DNA of 64,000 bases from Promicromonospora sukumoe (GTDB taxonomy: Bacteria; Actinomycetota; Actinomycetes; Actinomycetales; Cellulomonadaceae): the NCBI RefSeq assembly GCF_014137995.1, contig NZ_JACGWV010000001.1, positions 3,472,001-3,536,000 on the forward strand, given 5' to 3'. A program made the translations under genes and the position numbers. Shown one piece after another: positions 25,562 to 33,426 of the stretch. The notes under the pieces are model-generated. The model was given only the letters and a program-made list of their open reading frames with translations, was not told the origin of the DNA and did no database searches. Each line of letters opens with the position of its first letter. The stretch's first letter is position 1.

Positions 25562-26287
25562 TCACTCGGCGTCGAAGAAGGTGCCCGGGCGCCCCAGGAA
25601 CCTCTTCCAGAGGGCGACCGACTCCAGCTCGGACCACTCGCGCTCGGCGATCCCGTGCTCGGTCATCTCCAGGATCTGCGCCCCGGGGATCGCGGCGACC
25701 AGCGGCGAGTGCGTCGCGTAGATGATCTGGGCGGCGTGGTCGGCGGCCAGGTCCTGCAGCCGGTACAGGAGCTGCAGGGTCGACTCGAACGACAGCGGCC
25801 CCTCGGCCTCGTCGAGCAGGTAGAGGCCGGGGCCGTCGAACCTGCCGGAGATCGCCTGGAGGTACGACTCCCCGTGGCTGACCTCCGTCGACAGCCGGTC
25901 GCCGTACCCGCTCACCCCGGCTCCGGTCATGAACTCCAGCATCCCGGCGGCTGTCTCGGCACGCAGGTAGAAGCCCTTCGCCTTCTGGCGGAGCATGCGG
26001 GCCCCGGCGATCGTCCGGTCCAGGACGAGTGCCTCACCCAGGGGGCTCGGCTCGAGCTGGCTCGCGTACTTGCGGCCGCCGTGGCCTCCCCGCACGTCGA
26101 TGCCGTACTGCTCCGCGATCGCTTCGAGCACGGTGGACTTACCGGACCCGTTCGCGCCCATGAGGATCACGATGCTGCTGGTCAGCCGCACGCCGCGCGC
26201 GGCGATCTCGGCGACGGCGGGCACGGTCCACGGCCAGGCGCCGTCCTCGACCAGGGCGGGTCGGACGCTCACTCGCTCGATCAGCAC
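25562..26287 (-). CDS. ABC-type AAA ATPase (ATP-binding protein)
   Basis: 241 residues. Walker A GANGSGKSTVLE near residue 44, an ABC-signature-like segment STEVSHGESYLQA, Walker B with adjacent Glu GLYLLDEAEGPLS, and the switch His in IYATHSPLVAA. This is the OLD/RecF/SMC-like soluble ABC ATPase type, not a transporter subunit, and no membrane partner is adjacent. Such proteins occur in nuclease, defence and repair systems; no nuclease domain is seen here. The gene nine bases downstream is the frameshifted 25149-25552, which may have been its partner. GTG start with a -10 hexamer six bases upstream. Confidence 0.85.
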   Translation of the reverse strand: MLIERVSVRPALVEDGAWPWTVPAVAEIAARGVRLTSSIVILMGANGSGKSTVLEAIAEQYGIDVRGGHGGRKYASQLEPSPLGEALVLDRTIAGARMLRQKAKGFYLRAETAAGMLEFMTGAGVSGYGDRLSTEVSHGESYLQAISGRFDGPGLYLLDEAEGPLSFESTLQLLYRLQDLAADHAAQIIYATHSPLVAAIPGAQILEMTEHGIAEREWSELESVALWKRFLGRPGTFFDAE

Positions 26288-26293
26288 CCGGAC

Positions 26294-26299
26294 AGGCTA
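26294..26299 (-). promoter_or_regulatory. -10 hexamer for leaderless ATPase transcript
   Basis: TAGCCT on the minus strand, six bases before the GTG at 26287. Confidence 0.45.
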
Positions 26300-26325
26300 G
26301 CGATTTGGGGCAGCGAGTCGCGTCC

Positions 26326-26364
26326 GTCCGGAGGGGGACTTGAACCCCCTACGCGCTTATCGCC
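26326..26364 (-). other. tRNA 3'-end-like fragment (T-arm plus acceptor strand)
   Basis: The minus strand contains GGGGGTTCAAGTCCCCC (26333-26349), a perfect five-pair T-stem with a canonical seven-base T-loop. It is followed by TCCGGAC, which looks like an acceptor 3' strand, and preceded by a short variable-arm-like CGATAAGCG. No matching 5' acceptor strand, D-arm or anticodon arm precedes it; the stop codon of the next gene is only about 45 bases away. A complete tRNA is therefore excluded. Such fragments often mark integration sites; it could also be a chance hairpin or terminator. Confidence 0.4.
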
Positions 26365-26399
26365 TCCGGCTGCTTCGCCTCACGACTCCGCCGCCTTCG

Positions 26400-26702
26400 C
26401 TAGTCCCGCTGCCTCTTGAGCACTGCCTTGGCCATGCGGTCGATGTTCTGGGCGAGCTGGTAGACGCCGATGACGGTCTGAATCACGCCGACGACGACCG
26501 CGATGCCCCCGAAGAACATGAAGAACCCGTACGCCGTGGCATTGGGTACGAAGCGGAGCACGCCCACGACGAGGAGGACAACCGTGCCCCCGATGGTCAG
26601 CCCGAGCCCCAGCCCGAGAGTGCCGGCCGAATCGTGGACGACCTGCTCCGTGGAGCCGGGCTTCTTGGCGCCGCCCGCCTTGTCGTACGTCTCGTCGGTC
26701 AT
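26400..26702 (-). CDS. Small membrane protein with two helices
   Basis: 100 residues from MTDETYDKAGG. Two membrane helices (TLGLGLGLTIGGTVVLLVVGVL and FFMFFGGIAVVVGVIQTVIGVY) follow a 30-residue hydrophilic N-terminal tail, and the protein ends in the basic MAKAVLKRQRD. No family recognised. The start at 26702 is preferred over longer readings because upstream residues are low-quality. The neighbours are unrelated. Possibly a small accessory membrane protein; function unknown. Confidence 0.6.
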   Translation of the reverse strand: MTDETYDKAGGAKKPGSTEQVVHDSAGTLGLGLGLTIGGTVVLLVVGVLRFVPNATAYGFFMFFGGIAVVVGVIQTVIGVYQLAQNIDRMAKAVLKRQRD

Positions 26703-26830
26703 GGGGTGAAGCGTGCCATCGAACCGCCCGGGAATCGACGGAAGTAGAGCCCGACCGCACCGATGACTTTCCCGCGCCATACCGGTCTCAGCGCTGCAGG
26801 CTGGAGACGACCGACGGAAGGCATGGAGCC

Positions 26831-27394
26831 ATGCGGAAACTGTTCTACGGCATGAACGTGAGCGCGGACGGCTACATCGCCGCGGCCGGCGACGACCTCG
26901 GCTGGGGCGAGCCGAACGAAGAGCTGTTCCAGTGGTGGCTCGACGAGGAGCGGGCCATCGAGCTGTTCCTGTACGGGCGCAAGCTGTGGGAGATCATGAG
27001 CTCCTACTGGCCGACGGGCGACCAACAGCCGGGCGCCACCCCGGCGCAGGTCGAGTTCGCGCGGAACTGGCGGGACACGCCGAAGGTGGTGTTCTCGTCG
27101 ACGATCGACACGGTCGACTGGAACACCCGCCTGTTCGACGGCGATGCCGTCGCCGAGATCACCCGGCTCAAGGCCGACGACGGCGGGCCGATGCGGGTCG
27201 GCGGCGCGACACTCGCCGGGGCGGCGATGCGGGCCGGGCTGATCGACGAGTACGCGATCGTCACCCATCCGGTCCTCGTGGGCGGCGGCGCACCGTTCTA
27301 CTCCGCGCTGGACAGCTGGGTGAACCTGAACCTGCTGGAGACGCGGACGTTTCCGGGAGGGGTGGTCATGAACCGGTACGAGACGAGGCGCTGA
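26831..27394 (+). CDS. Dihydrofolate-reductase-like (RibD C-terminal) family protein
   Basis: 187 residues. Opens with MRKLFYGMNVSADGYIAAAG, typical of the RibD-C/YwjB-type NADPH-dependent reductases common in actinobacteria. Later blocks are LFLYGRKLWEIMSSYW, KVVFSSTIDTVDWNT, MRVGGATLAGAAMRAGLIDEY (the cofactor-binding GG motif) and TFPGGVVMNRYE. These proteins share the DHFR fold, but for most members the substrate is unknown. GGAAGG lies about 15 bases before the ATG and GGAG closer. Stands alone on its strand. Confidence 0.85.
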   Translation: MRKLFYGMNVSADGYIAAAGDDLGWGEPNEELFQWWLDEERAIELFLYGRKLWEIMSSYWPTGDQQPGATPAQVEFARNWRDTPKVVFSSTIDTVDWNTRLFDGDAVAEITRLKADDGGPMRVGGATLAGAAMRAGLIDEYAIVTHPVLVGGGAPFYSALDSWVNLNLLETRTFPGGVVMNRYETRR

Positions 27395-27513
27395 GCGCGA
27401 TTCTCCGGTGACAGAGGGTGAACTCTGACCGACTGCGTTGATCGCCCGGGCCCAAGCCCGCGAGGATTCAACCTCACCACATCAACGCAGCCCAGCCACG
27501 ATTTGGAAGGCAC

Positions 27514-28719
27514 TTGGCCTCGGAGAAACATCGCGTGCCCCGGGCCCAGGCGGCCCAGCTACTGCCGCGCCAGGGACTCTCGAAGGTCGGCTACCTCGCG
27601 ATGTTCATGCTGATCATGGGTCTCACCGTGTCAGGAGTCTGGCTTACGTTCTGCATCTGGAGCCAGGCGAAGTCCGACCAGGCTCATGACCTCTACCAGG
27701 TTGGCGACTTCGCCGGTGCGTTCGACGCTGAGGTCTATTACCGGGACTGCCGGGGCTGTGACTCCACGTTCCGAGCCACGATTACGTTTCCCGACGGCAG
27801 CCGTACGGTTGAGCTCACAGATGTCGACTGGAACAGAGACGACGTACCGACCGGGAAATGGGTCACCGCACCGCCCCCGTACGACGGGATCTTCGTCGTC
27901 TACTACTACCCTGACCACCCTCGCGCGACCAGCCGCATCATGACGGTCGAGGATGTCGAGCGCTGGGTCTACAGCAACGACATCACCGGCTACTGGATCG
28001 CGTTCGGCGTGCTAGTTGTGCTGACCTCGTGCTGGGTACGACCAACCGTGCGCGCGCATGTAGAAGCTGAACAAAAGATCCGTGCCGTGCGATCAGCCAT
28101 GGGCCATCACAGCGATGAGATCGCCGTCCATGGCACCCAAGCATCACAGGTCGACGAAGCGATCGTGGAGGCGCTGGACCGGATCGAGACCCGGACACGG
28201 GAACGAACTCGAACGAACCGTTTCGCAGACCTTGTGCTCGCGGGCGGCCTGGTGCTGACGGGAGTAGGAGTCCTGCTGTGCGCGACCGACGCGCGAACAG
28301 CAGCGATCGCTACGCACCTTCAGACATCGGGATCGCTGACGACGGCGTCGGACGCCCTGATCACCCTCGACACGAGGTCGGGCAGCATGGTGTCGCACGA
28401 GGTGTTCGCCGAGATCGAGGTCCCCGACCAGAAAGGGAACCGGGAGCAAGTGCCGGTCGAACTACTTGTCCCCACTCGTGCGGTCGATGAGTCCCTCGAC
28501 CCTGGCTGGTATACGAACATCGCCCCGTACGACTTCGAGTTCGACGTGCGGTACGACGCTGACCACAGCAACTGGGTGGTTGCCGAGGCTGACCTGTCGC
28601 ACCTCGCGCACCCTGGTGACATCGTCTTTCCGATTCTTGTTCTCCTTGGGGGAGTTGCGATTTGCGTCGGTGTCATTGTCGGGCCCATGCGACACAAGGC
28701 ACGCCGAGCCCCGACATGA
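27514..28719 (+). CDS. Four-helix membrane protein with two related extracytoplasmic domains
   Basis: 401 residues with an apparent duplicated plan: helix (residues ~28-50), a ~90-residue beta-rich loop with a CRGC motif, helix (~150-170), a cytoplasmic charged coiled segment (~175-235), helix (~240-260), a second beta-rich loop (~265-365), and a final helix (~372-392). Each loop ends with a VVYYYPDHPR- or DVRYDADHSN-type segment, then a helix. No family recognised. TTG at 27514 has GGAAGG close by; GTG 27535 is an alternative. Codon use is less GC-biased than the core genes, consistent with accessory DNA. Confidence 0.7.
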   Translation: MASEKHRVPRAQAAQLLPRQGLSKVGYLAMFMLIMGLTVSGVWLTFCIWSQAKSDQAHDLYQVGDFAGAFDAEVYYRDCRGCDSTFRATITFPDGSRTVELTDVDWNRDDVPTGKWVTAPPPYDGIFVVYYYPDHPRATSRIMTVEDVERWVYSNDITGYWIAFGVLVVLTSCWVRPTVRAHVEAEQKIRAVRSAMGHHSDEIAVHGTQASQVDEAIVEALDRIETRTRERTRTNRFADLVLAGGLVLTGVGVLLCATDARTAAIATHLQTSGSLTTASDALITLDTRSGSMVSHEVFAEIEVPDQKGNREQVPVELLVPTRAVDESLDPGWYTNIAPYDFEFDVRYDADHSNWVVAEADLSHLAHPGDIVFPILVLLGGVAICVGVIVGPMRHKARRAPT

Positions 28720-28781
28720 CGGAGAGGCACTAGTGCGTGACGTCGCCTCGCTGGTCAGGCCTCTCGGCACGCCTCCGCACT

Positions 28782-28819
28782 GATGCCCAGCGCCCCGAGA
28801 GGTCGGGGCGTTGGGCATC
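28782..28819. terminator. Strong 15-bp hairpin between convergent genes
   Basis: GATGCCCAGCGCCCC (28782-28796) pairs with GGGGCGTTGGGCATC (28805-28819) with a single G-T pair and an eight-base loop. It lies between converging stops, so it probably terminates both transcripts. Confidence 0.7.
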
Positions 28820-28842
28820 TCAGGCGAGGCTGTCTCCCGTGC

Positions 28843-29235
28843 TCAGTTCGAGAGCTGCCGCTTGAGGGTCTCGAGGTCCCAGACGTTGGACATCTGCACG
28901 AACTTGCCGTTCTCGACCTTGTAGGTCGTGATCTCGTGCACCTCGATCGGCTTGCCGTTCGGCGGCACGCCGAGCCACTCCTGCACGGGCGTGCCGCGGT
29001 GCACAGCGTGGGTGCCGATGGTGTCGCCGGCGTACACGGTCTGCTTCACCTCGACCGTGAGGTCGGGGATGGCGTCCGTGATGCTCGCGAAGTTCGCGAT
29101 CCCCTGTTCGCGCGTGACTGACACCCCGTGGGCCACGACGGTATCGGCCATGAACTCACCCACGCGGTCCCACTGGTGCGAGTTGATCACGTCGACGTAG
29201 CGGCCGTAGAACTCTTTGATGTCGAACTCGGACAC
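28843..29235 (-). CDS. SnoaL/NTF2-like ester cyclase family protein
   Basis: 130 residues from a GTG at 29235 preceded by GAGGAAG. SnoaL-type features: DIKEFYGRYVDVINSHQWDRV, VAHGVSVTREQGIANF, TVYAGDTIGTHAVHRGT, PNGKPIEVHEITTYKVENGKFVQMSNVWD, which gives a single cone-shaped NTF2 fold. Members include polyketide cyclases, hydrolases and many of unknown function. No polyketide genes are nearby. Monocistronic; the downstream strong hairpin ends the transcript. Confidence 0.85.
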   Translation of the reverse strand: MSEFDIKEFYGRYVDVINSHQWDRVGEFMADTVVAHGVSVTREQGIANFASITDAIPDLTVEVKQTVYAGDTIGTHAVHRGTPVQEWLGVPPNGKPIEVHEITTYKVENGKFVQMSNVWDLETLKRQLSN

Positions 29236-29385
29236 GGTGCTTCCTCTCTCTGCCCGTCCACCGGGCGGTTGTCGCGGGCTGGTTCGCCCGCGACACCCAA
29301 TGTAGGCATCCAGCCGAGTACGATGAATAACGGAGAGTCTCGGATACTTTACGCATCGTCCAAGCCGAGCGACCGAAGGTGTCGC

Positions 29386-29391
29386 TACGGT
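29386..29391 (+). promoter_or_regulatory. -10 hexamer for a leaderless transcript
   Basis: TACGGT six bases before the ATG at 29398. Confidence 0.4.
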
Positions 29392-29397
29392 GTGCCC

Positions 29398-29802
29398 ATG
29401 AGCTACGACCTCCTCGCGTTCGACCCCGCAGTGGTCGCCGACGGCGATTTCCCCGCGTGGTGGGACGAGCAGTCCCAGTGGTCCGAGGACCACTCGTACG
29501 ACGACCCGGATGTGACGACGCCGGATCTCCGGTCCTTCTACGGCGAGCTGATCCAGGCCTTCCCGCCGATGAACGGTCCGGACGCGGTCACGGACGAGGA
29601 CCTGCGTCGCGACCCGGAACTCGAAAGCCGGATGACGGACTACAGCATCGGCACCTCGCTGGTCTACGGGACGTTCTCCTGGAGCCAAGCCAGGACCGCA
29701 AGAGCCGCCTTCACCATGCTGGCCGCCAAGCACGGAGTGGCCGTCGCCCTGGTCAGCGACGACGCGTCAATCCTGCGGCCGCAACGGACGCCCGCACGCT
29801 GA
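29398..29802 (+). CDS. Hypothetical protein
   Basis: 134 residues, acidic, Trp-rich near the N terminus (MSYDLLAFDPAVVADGDFPAWWDEQSQW), with a central SFYGELIQAFPPMNGPDAV and an end of LAAKHGVAVALVSD. The opening MSYDLLAFDP is typical of a family of small soluble actinobacterial and proteobacterial proteins of unknown role, sometimes found beside toxin-immunity loci. No signal or membrane segment. Likely leaderless. Convergent with 29822-30310. Confidence 0.7.
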   Translation: MSYDLLAFDPAVVADGDFPAWWDEQSQWSEDHSYDDPDVTTPDLRSFYGELIQAFPPMNGPDAVTDEDLRRDPELESRMTDYSIGTSLVYGTFSWSQARTARAAFTMLAAKHGVAVALVSDDASILRPQRTPAR

Positions 29803-29821
29803 GTCCGAGCACGCCAGCGAC

Positions 29822-30310
29822 TCAGGTGTCGTAGAAGCCGTCCCAGGGTTCATGGAAGCCGAGCCCATCCGGATAGAGCTCGGCCCAATCGTCAGCACCT
29901 GTGCCCTCGCCGTGGCGCTCGAGGACCAGCCCGAACAGGACTCCGTCGTGCGTGGTCTGAAACGGACGGATCGCGATACTGCGGAACTCGCGCCCTGAGA
30001 GCGCGTCGAGCCGATCATCGAGCCACTCCTCCAACCCCGGTGTGACGGTGACGCCGTCCCGCTCCTCACGGACGGTGCCGCCAGTAAGGATCTCTGACTC
30101 GACATGGCGTCCGTCGTCGTCGAACCGGTGCAGCACAGCGAAGGCGAGCTTGTGATCCCGCCAGTCGCCCCATGTCGCGTTGTACCCGTCACGGAACGCG
30201 TAGGTGAGGGACGCAAAGAACTGCCCACCGTCGTACCGGCCGATCGTGGCAGTCCGGTAGTCGGGTTCGTGGGCGATGGGGATCACGTCGGGAACTGGCA
30301 TGGCCGGCAT
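29822..30310 (-). CDS. Hypothetical protein
   Basis: About 162 residues from ATG 30310 (MPAMPVPDVIPIAHEPDYR); ATG 30301 is an in-frame alternative and neither has a clear ribosome-binding site. Soluble, aromatic-rich (DGGQFFASLTYAF, WGDWRDHKLAFAVLHRFDDDGRH), ending GLGFHEPWDGFYDT. No family recognised. Divergent from the kinase gene at 30403. Possibly an immunity-type or phage-defence-related small protein judging from its company of unknown small genes; not shown. Confidence 0.6.
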   Translation of the reverse strand: MPAMPVPDVIPIAHEPDYRTATIGRYDGGQFFASLTYAFRDGYNATWGDWRDHKLAFAVLHRFDDDGRHVESEILTGGTVREERDGVTVTPGLEEWLDDRLDALSGREFRSIAIRPFQTTHDGVLFGLVLERHGEGTGADDWAELYPDGLGFHEPWDGFYDT

Positions 30311-30390
30311 CGTGCCAGCACCCACTGACACTCCGTGTGCGAGCCTTGAATCGGACGAGCCGGTCCGTACGCCACCGTGGCCGTACGGGC

Positions 30391-30396
30391 TAGCGT
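30391..30396 (+). promoter_or_regulatory. -10 hexamer for leaderless kinase transcript
   Basis: TAGCGT six bases before the GTG at 30403. Confidence 0.5.
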
Positions 30397-30402
30397 GGCG
30401 GT

Positions 30403-31290
30403 GTGATCCTCGACGTTCCCGAACAGGTCCGCAAGACGGTCGTAGCCGGCGGGAACGAGTCCTGGCTGGACGAACTCCCGGACATGGTCGACTCACTGGC
30501 CCAGGAGTGGTCGCTGACGATCGGGTCCAGCCTCGCGGGCGGTCACGTCGCCCTGGTCGTCGAGGCGACGCTGGTCGACGGAACGCCGGCGGTCCTCAAG
30601 ATCGGCGTGCCGGGTCGGGACATCGGCCCGGAGGCCACGCTGCTCCGCCTCGCGGACGGCGAGGGATGCGCCGAGCTGTTGGGCGAGGACATGGATCGGC
30701 AAGCCCTTCTGCTGGAGCGCCTCGGGGCTCCCATGCACGACATCGTGGCCGACCCGGTCAGCCGTCACAGCTTGCTGTGCGATGTGGCGGTTCGGCTGTG
30801 GCGTCCGGTCGGCCCCGACATCGACCTTCCGACCGGCGCGGAACTGGCTGAGCAGGACGCCCACCGGCTACCAGGACTCTGGGAGCAGGCCGGGCGGCCG
30901 TGTTCGCCGGCCACCGTGGCGGACGCGCTGGAATGTATGAACCGTCGTCGCCGTGCCCACGACGATCGATCCGCTGTTCTGGTTCACGGCGACATCCACG
31001 AGCTGAACGCCCTGCAGGCGAGTGACGGCAGCTACAAGCTCATCGATCCAGCCGGGCTGCGGGCCGAACCGGCGTGCGATCTCGGCACCATCGTGCGTTG
31101 CAACCCGGACCTCGGCGACGACCTCCGGGCGCGGACCGAGCGACTGGCATCGCGCACCGGCGTGGACGCCACCGCCATCTGGGAATGGGGAACCATCCAC
31201 CGGGTGTTCAGCGGCGTCTACGCCTACAGCATCGGCTTTCAGCCGTTCGGCGAGCTGCTGCTGGCAGAAGCGGATCGCCTCACGGCGTAG
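30403..31290 (+). CDS. Aminoglycoside/hydroxyurea-type kinase (APH(6)-like)
   Basis: 295 residues of protein-kinase-like fold. The N lobe has VLKIGVPG with the ATP-binding Lys and a GPEATLLRLADGEGCAEL helix; the catalytic loop is LVHGDIHELNALQ; the metal-binding segment is YKLIDPAGLRAEPACDLG. This is the pattern of the APH(6)/hydroxyurea phosphotransferase group (streptomycin 6-kinases and similar). Many chromosomal members are not proven resistance enzymes. No transposon signature is adjacent, but the gene sits in the accessory stretch between two related gene remnants (25149 and 31300). Probably leaderless. Confidence 0.85.
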   Translation: MILDVPEQVRKTVVAGGNESWLDELPDMVDSLAQEWSLTIGSSLAGGHVALVVEATLVDGTPAVLKIGVPGRDIGPEATLLRLADGEGCAELLGEDMDRQALLLERLGAPMHDIVADPVSRHSLLCDVAVRLWRPVGPDIDLPTGAELAEQDAHRLPGLWEQAGRPCSPATVADALECMNRRRRAHDDRSAVLVHGDIHELNALQASDGSYKLIDPAGLRAEPACDLGTIVRCNPDLGDDLRARTERLASRTGVDATAIWEWGTIHRVFSGVYAYSIGFQPFGELLLAEADRLTA

Positions 31291-31299
31291 TCGCCGCAC

Positions 31300-31463
31300 C
31301 GCGCAGCAATCGCACTCTGGGTGCGGACCTCGTCGTCCTCGCTCGGTGCGAGCGGGACTCGACCGGCGGGGGGGGGTTCTGTCCGCAGCCACTCGCTCAG
31401 CGCCTCCACGTTCTCGGTGTCGTCCACATCGACCGAGATCATGACGTTCGCCACCGAGCTCAT
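31300..31463 (-). pseudogene. Decayed paralogue of the 25149-25552 gene
   Basis: The start ATG (31463) opens MSSVANVMISVDVDDTENVE followed by ALSEWLRTE, closely matching MSWVANVMVSVDMTDRENVE and ALSGWLRTE in the other gene. The match stops at a run of nine Gs (31368-31376, plus strand). What follows (PLAPSEDDEV) resembles only the extreme C terminus of the relative, so the middle ~75 codons are missing. The reading frame then runs into the end of the kinase gene. Interpreted as a duplicated gene that lost its centre. Confidence 0.65.
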
Positions 31464-31734
31464 AGCGATCGTTCTACCGGAGCGGACCGCAGGCCACCAC
31501 AGGATGGGGTCGAGCTGGCCCTGAGCGGTCATGAACAGAGCGGGGGTCTCGCGAGAGGCGTTCCGGGTGCTGGCGTTCGCGACGGCGATGAGCCCGGACC
31601 TGGCCGCCGTGGGGAAGAACGCCGCGTGTTTCGTGTTCTCTGCTGCCCGTGATAGAAACGCCGGGTCGGGCGTCTACGCAGGTCGCCCCATATTTCGATG
31701 GATAATTTAGATGAGTGTCGACGGGTGGAGAAGC

Positions 31735-32967
31735 ATGCCTGACCTGGAACCGCAGCGGAGCGAGGGCCGGGTCGCGCTGGTGGACCTGACCGGTGCGGAG
31801 GACATGACTGCGGCACTGCGCAAGCTGCAGGACCAGTGGGGGCCGGTGGCCCCCGTGGACCTGGAGCCAGGCGTACCGGGCTGGCTCGTGCTGGGGCACG
31901 CCGAGGTCATGGAGGTGATGCGCACCGAGAGCGTCTTCGCCCGGAACCCACGGCACTGGCGAGAGCAGCTACCACCGCAGTCGACCCTGCACGCCATCCT
32001 GTCCCCGACCGGACGGCGGAACCTGTACTTCTCGGACGGCGCGGAGCACCGGCGGCTGCGGCTCCCGGTGGACGAGGCGTTCGCCGACATGGACGAGGTC
32101 CGGACGGCAGCGCTCGTGCGCGTCGTCTGCGGCCGGCTCATCGACTCGTTCGCCGCAAAGGGCAGTGCGGACCTGATGGGCGAGTATGCGGCGGCGGTGT
32201 CGTTCCTGGCGGTGTCGGGCATGTTCGGGTTCGACGAGCAGCAGGGGATCGACCTGTTGCGCTGCGCGAGCGAGATCTTCGGGCACGGCGGCGATCCCGT
32301 GTCAGCCCTGGTCCGGATGGACCAGATCGTGCTGGACCACGTCATCGCGACCCGGGCGAAGCCAGGCCCGAACCTGACCACCAGCTTCATCGAGCACCCG
32401 AATTTCGAGGACGACACCGAGATCGTGCACTCCATGGTGATCGCGATCTGCGCGGCCAACGAGATGCTCGTGACCTGGATCGCGACCACACTTCGCCGCA
32501 TGCTCACCGACCCCCGGTACACCGGTCGCGTCACCGGCGTGCGCCGCGGCCTGGACGACGCGATGGACGAGACGCTGTGGAGCGAGCCGCCCGTGGCGAA
32601 CCTGCCCGCCCGGTACGCCGTGACCGACTGCACCCTCGGCACCGCCCAGATCCGCGCCGGTGACGCGATAGTGATGGGCGTGGCCGCCGCGAACAACGAC
32701 CCGCGGGTACGCACCAGCGACGACCTCTTCGAGGCGGGCAACCGGTCGCACCTGTCCTTCGGCGTCGGGCCGCACGCGTGCCCCGCCAAGCGCCCCGGGC
32801 GGCTCGTGGTCAAGATCGCGGTGGAGAGCCTCATGGAGCGGCTCGACCTGAGGCTCACCGACCCGGTGGTGAAGTGGGCGCCATCGCCGTGGTCGCGCTA
32901 CCCGTCCACGCTACCGGTGACGTTCACTCCCGAGCGCCAGGCCGCCCGCACGCCTGCCCGCGTCTGA
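31735..32967 (+). CDS. Cytochrome P450, CYP157-like, lacking the ExxR arginine
   Basis: 410 residues. The haem-ligand loop FGVGPHACPAK places Cys at residue 349. The K-helix motif normally ExxR reads ETLW (279-282), so the otherwise near-invariant Arg is Trp. The oxygen-activation I-helix is also altered (ICAANEMLVTW). From memory, Streptomyces CYP157 enzymes show the same ExxR loss (EQSLW) and are encoded beside a CYP154, usually after a conservon. A second P450 follows here after 459 bases, reproducing that pairing, but no conservon genes are in view. ATG 31735 with GGAG upstream is preferred; ATG 31711 is possible. Substrate unknown. Confidence 0.85.
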   Translation: MPDLEPQRSEGRVALVDLTGAEDMTAALRKLQDQWGPVAPVDLEPGVPGWLVLGHAEVMEVMRTESVFARNPRHWREQLPPQSTLHAILSPTGRRNLYFSDGAEHRRLRLPVDEAFADMDEVRTAALVRVVCGRLIDSFAAKGSADLMGEYAAAVSFLAVSGMFGFDEQQGIDLLRCASEIFGHGGDPVSALVRMDQIVLDHVIATRAKPGPNLTTSFIEHPNFEDDTEIVHSMVIAICAANEMLVTWIATTLRRMLTDPRYTGRVTGVRRGLDDAMDETLWSEPPVANLPARYAVTDCTLGTAQIRAGDAIVMGVAAANNDPRVRTSDDLFEAGNRSHLSFGVGPHACPAKRPGRLVVKIAVESLMERLDLRLTDPVVKWAPSPWSRYPSTLPVTFTPERQAARTPARV

Positions 32968-33011
32968 CCTGCCCCTGGAGCGTCAGACGGCATCGAGGTG
33001 CGCCTTGCCGT

Positions 33012-33278
33012 TCACGCAAGTCTTCGTGCGCCGTGCCCGCGCGGGGTTCGCCGTCGGGTCTCCGGGTGCACCGGCGTACGGAACGTCCCGGTGCGCACCC
33101 AGGACTCGACCTCGTCCACCGCAGCCTCCCCGAGGCGTCGCACCTCTCCGCCGACCGACCCGGCAATAACGGTGTCGTTCGTGACGAACCGACAGAAGGT
33201 CTTCGACACCGGGGTCGGCGTGGCAGGCGGTTGCCGAGGCTGCCAGGCTGCGCCAACGGCGCACAAGACTACCCACAC
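33012..33278 (-). CDS. Possible small ORF in the gap between the two P450 genes
   Basis: The 459-base gap 32968-33426 has no clear gene. This minus-strand frame of 88 codons from a GTG has a plausible coding look in its centre (KTFCRFVTNDTVIAGSVGGE, then RRLGEAAVDEVESWV) but weak ends and no ribosome-binding site, so it may be a decayed gene. The gap also has a six-pair hairpin CGACCC-GCAA-GGGTCG at 33327-33342, about 85 bases before the downstream P450. Confidence 0.25.
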   Translation of the reverse strand: MWVVLCAVGAAWQPRQPPATPTPVSKTFCRFVTNDTVIAGSVGGEVRRLGEAAVDEVESWVRTGTFRTPVHPETRRRTPRGHGARRLA

Positions 33279-33426
33279 CGCAACATGGCCGCCTCATAGT
33301 CACTTCTTTACGCAATGATCACACAGCGACCCGCAAGGGTCGAATGTTCTGCCCGGTATGCACGTTATGTTTAACCTTGTCCGTCGGCAGACGAGATGGT
33401 GTCTTGGCTGAAGAAGGAGCCCCCCA

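Noticed and set aside
26326..26400. Complete tRNA gene
   Set aside because: No 5' acceptor strand, D-arm or anticodon arm fits; only the T-arm side is present.
30403..31290. Resistance island with transposon
   Set aside because: No transposase, integrase or terminal inverted repeats around the kinase gene.
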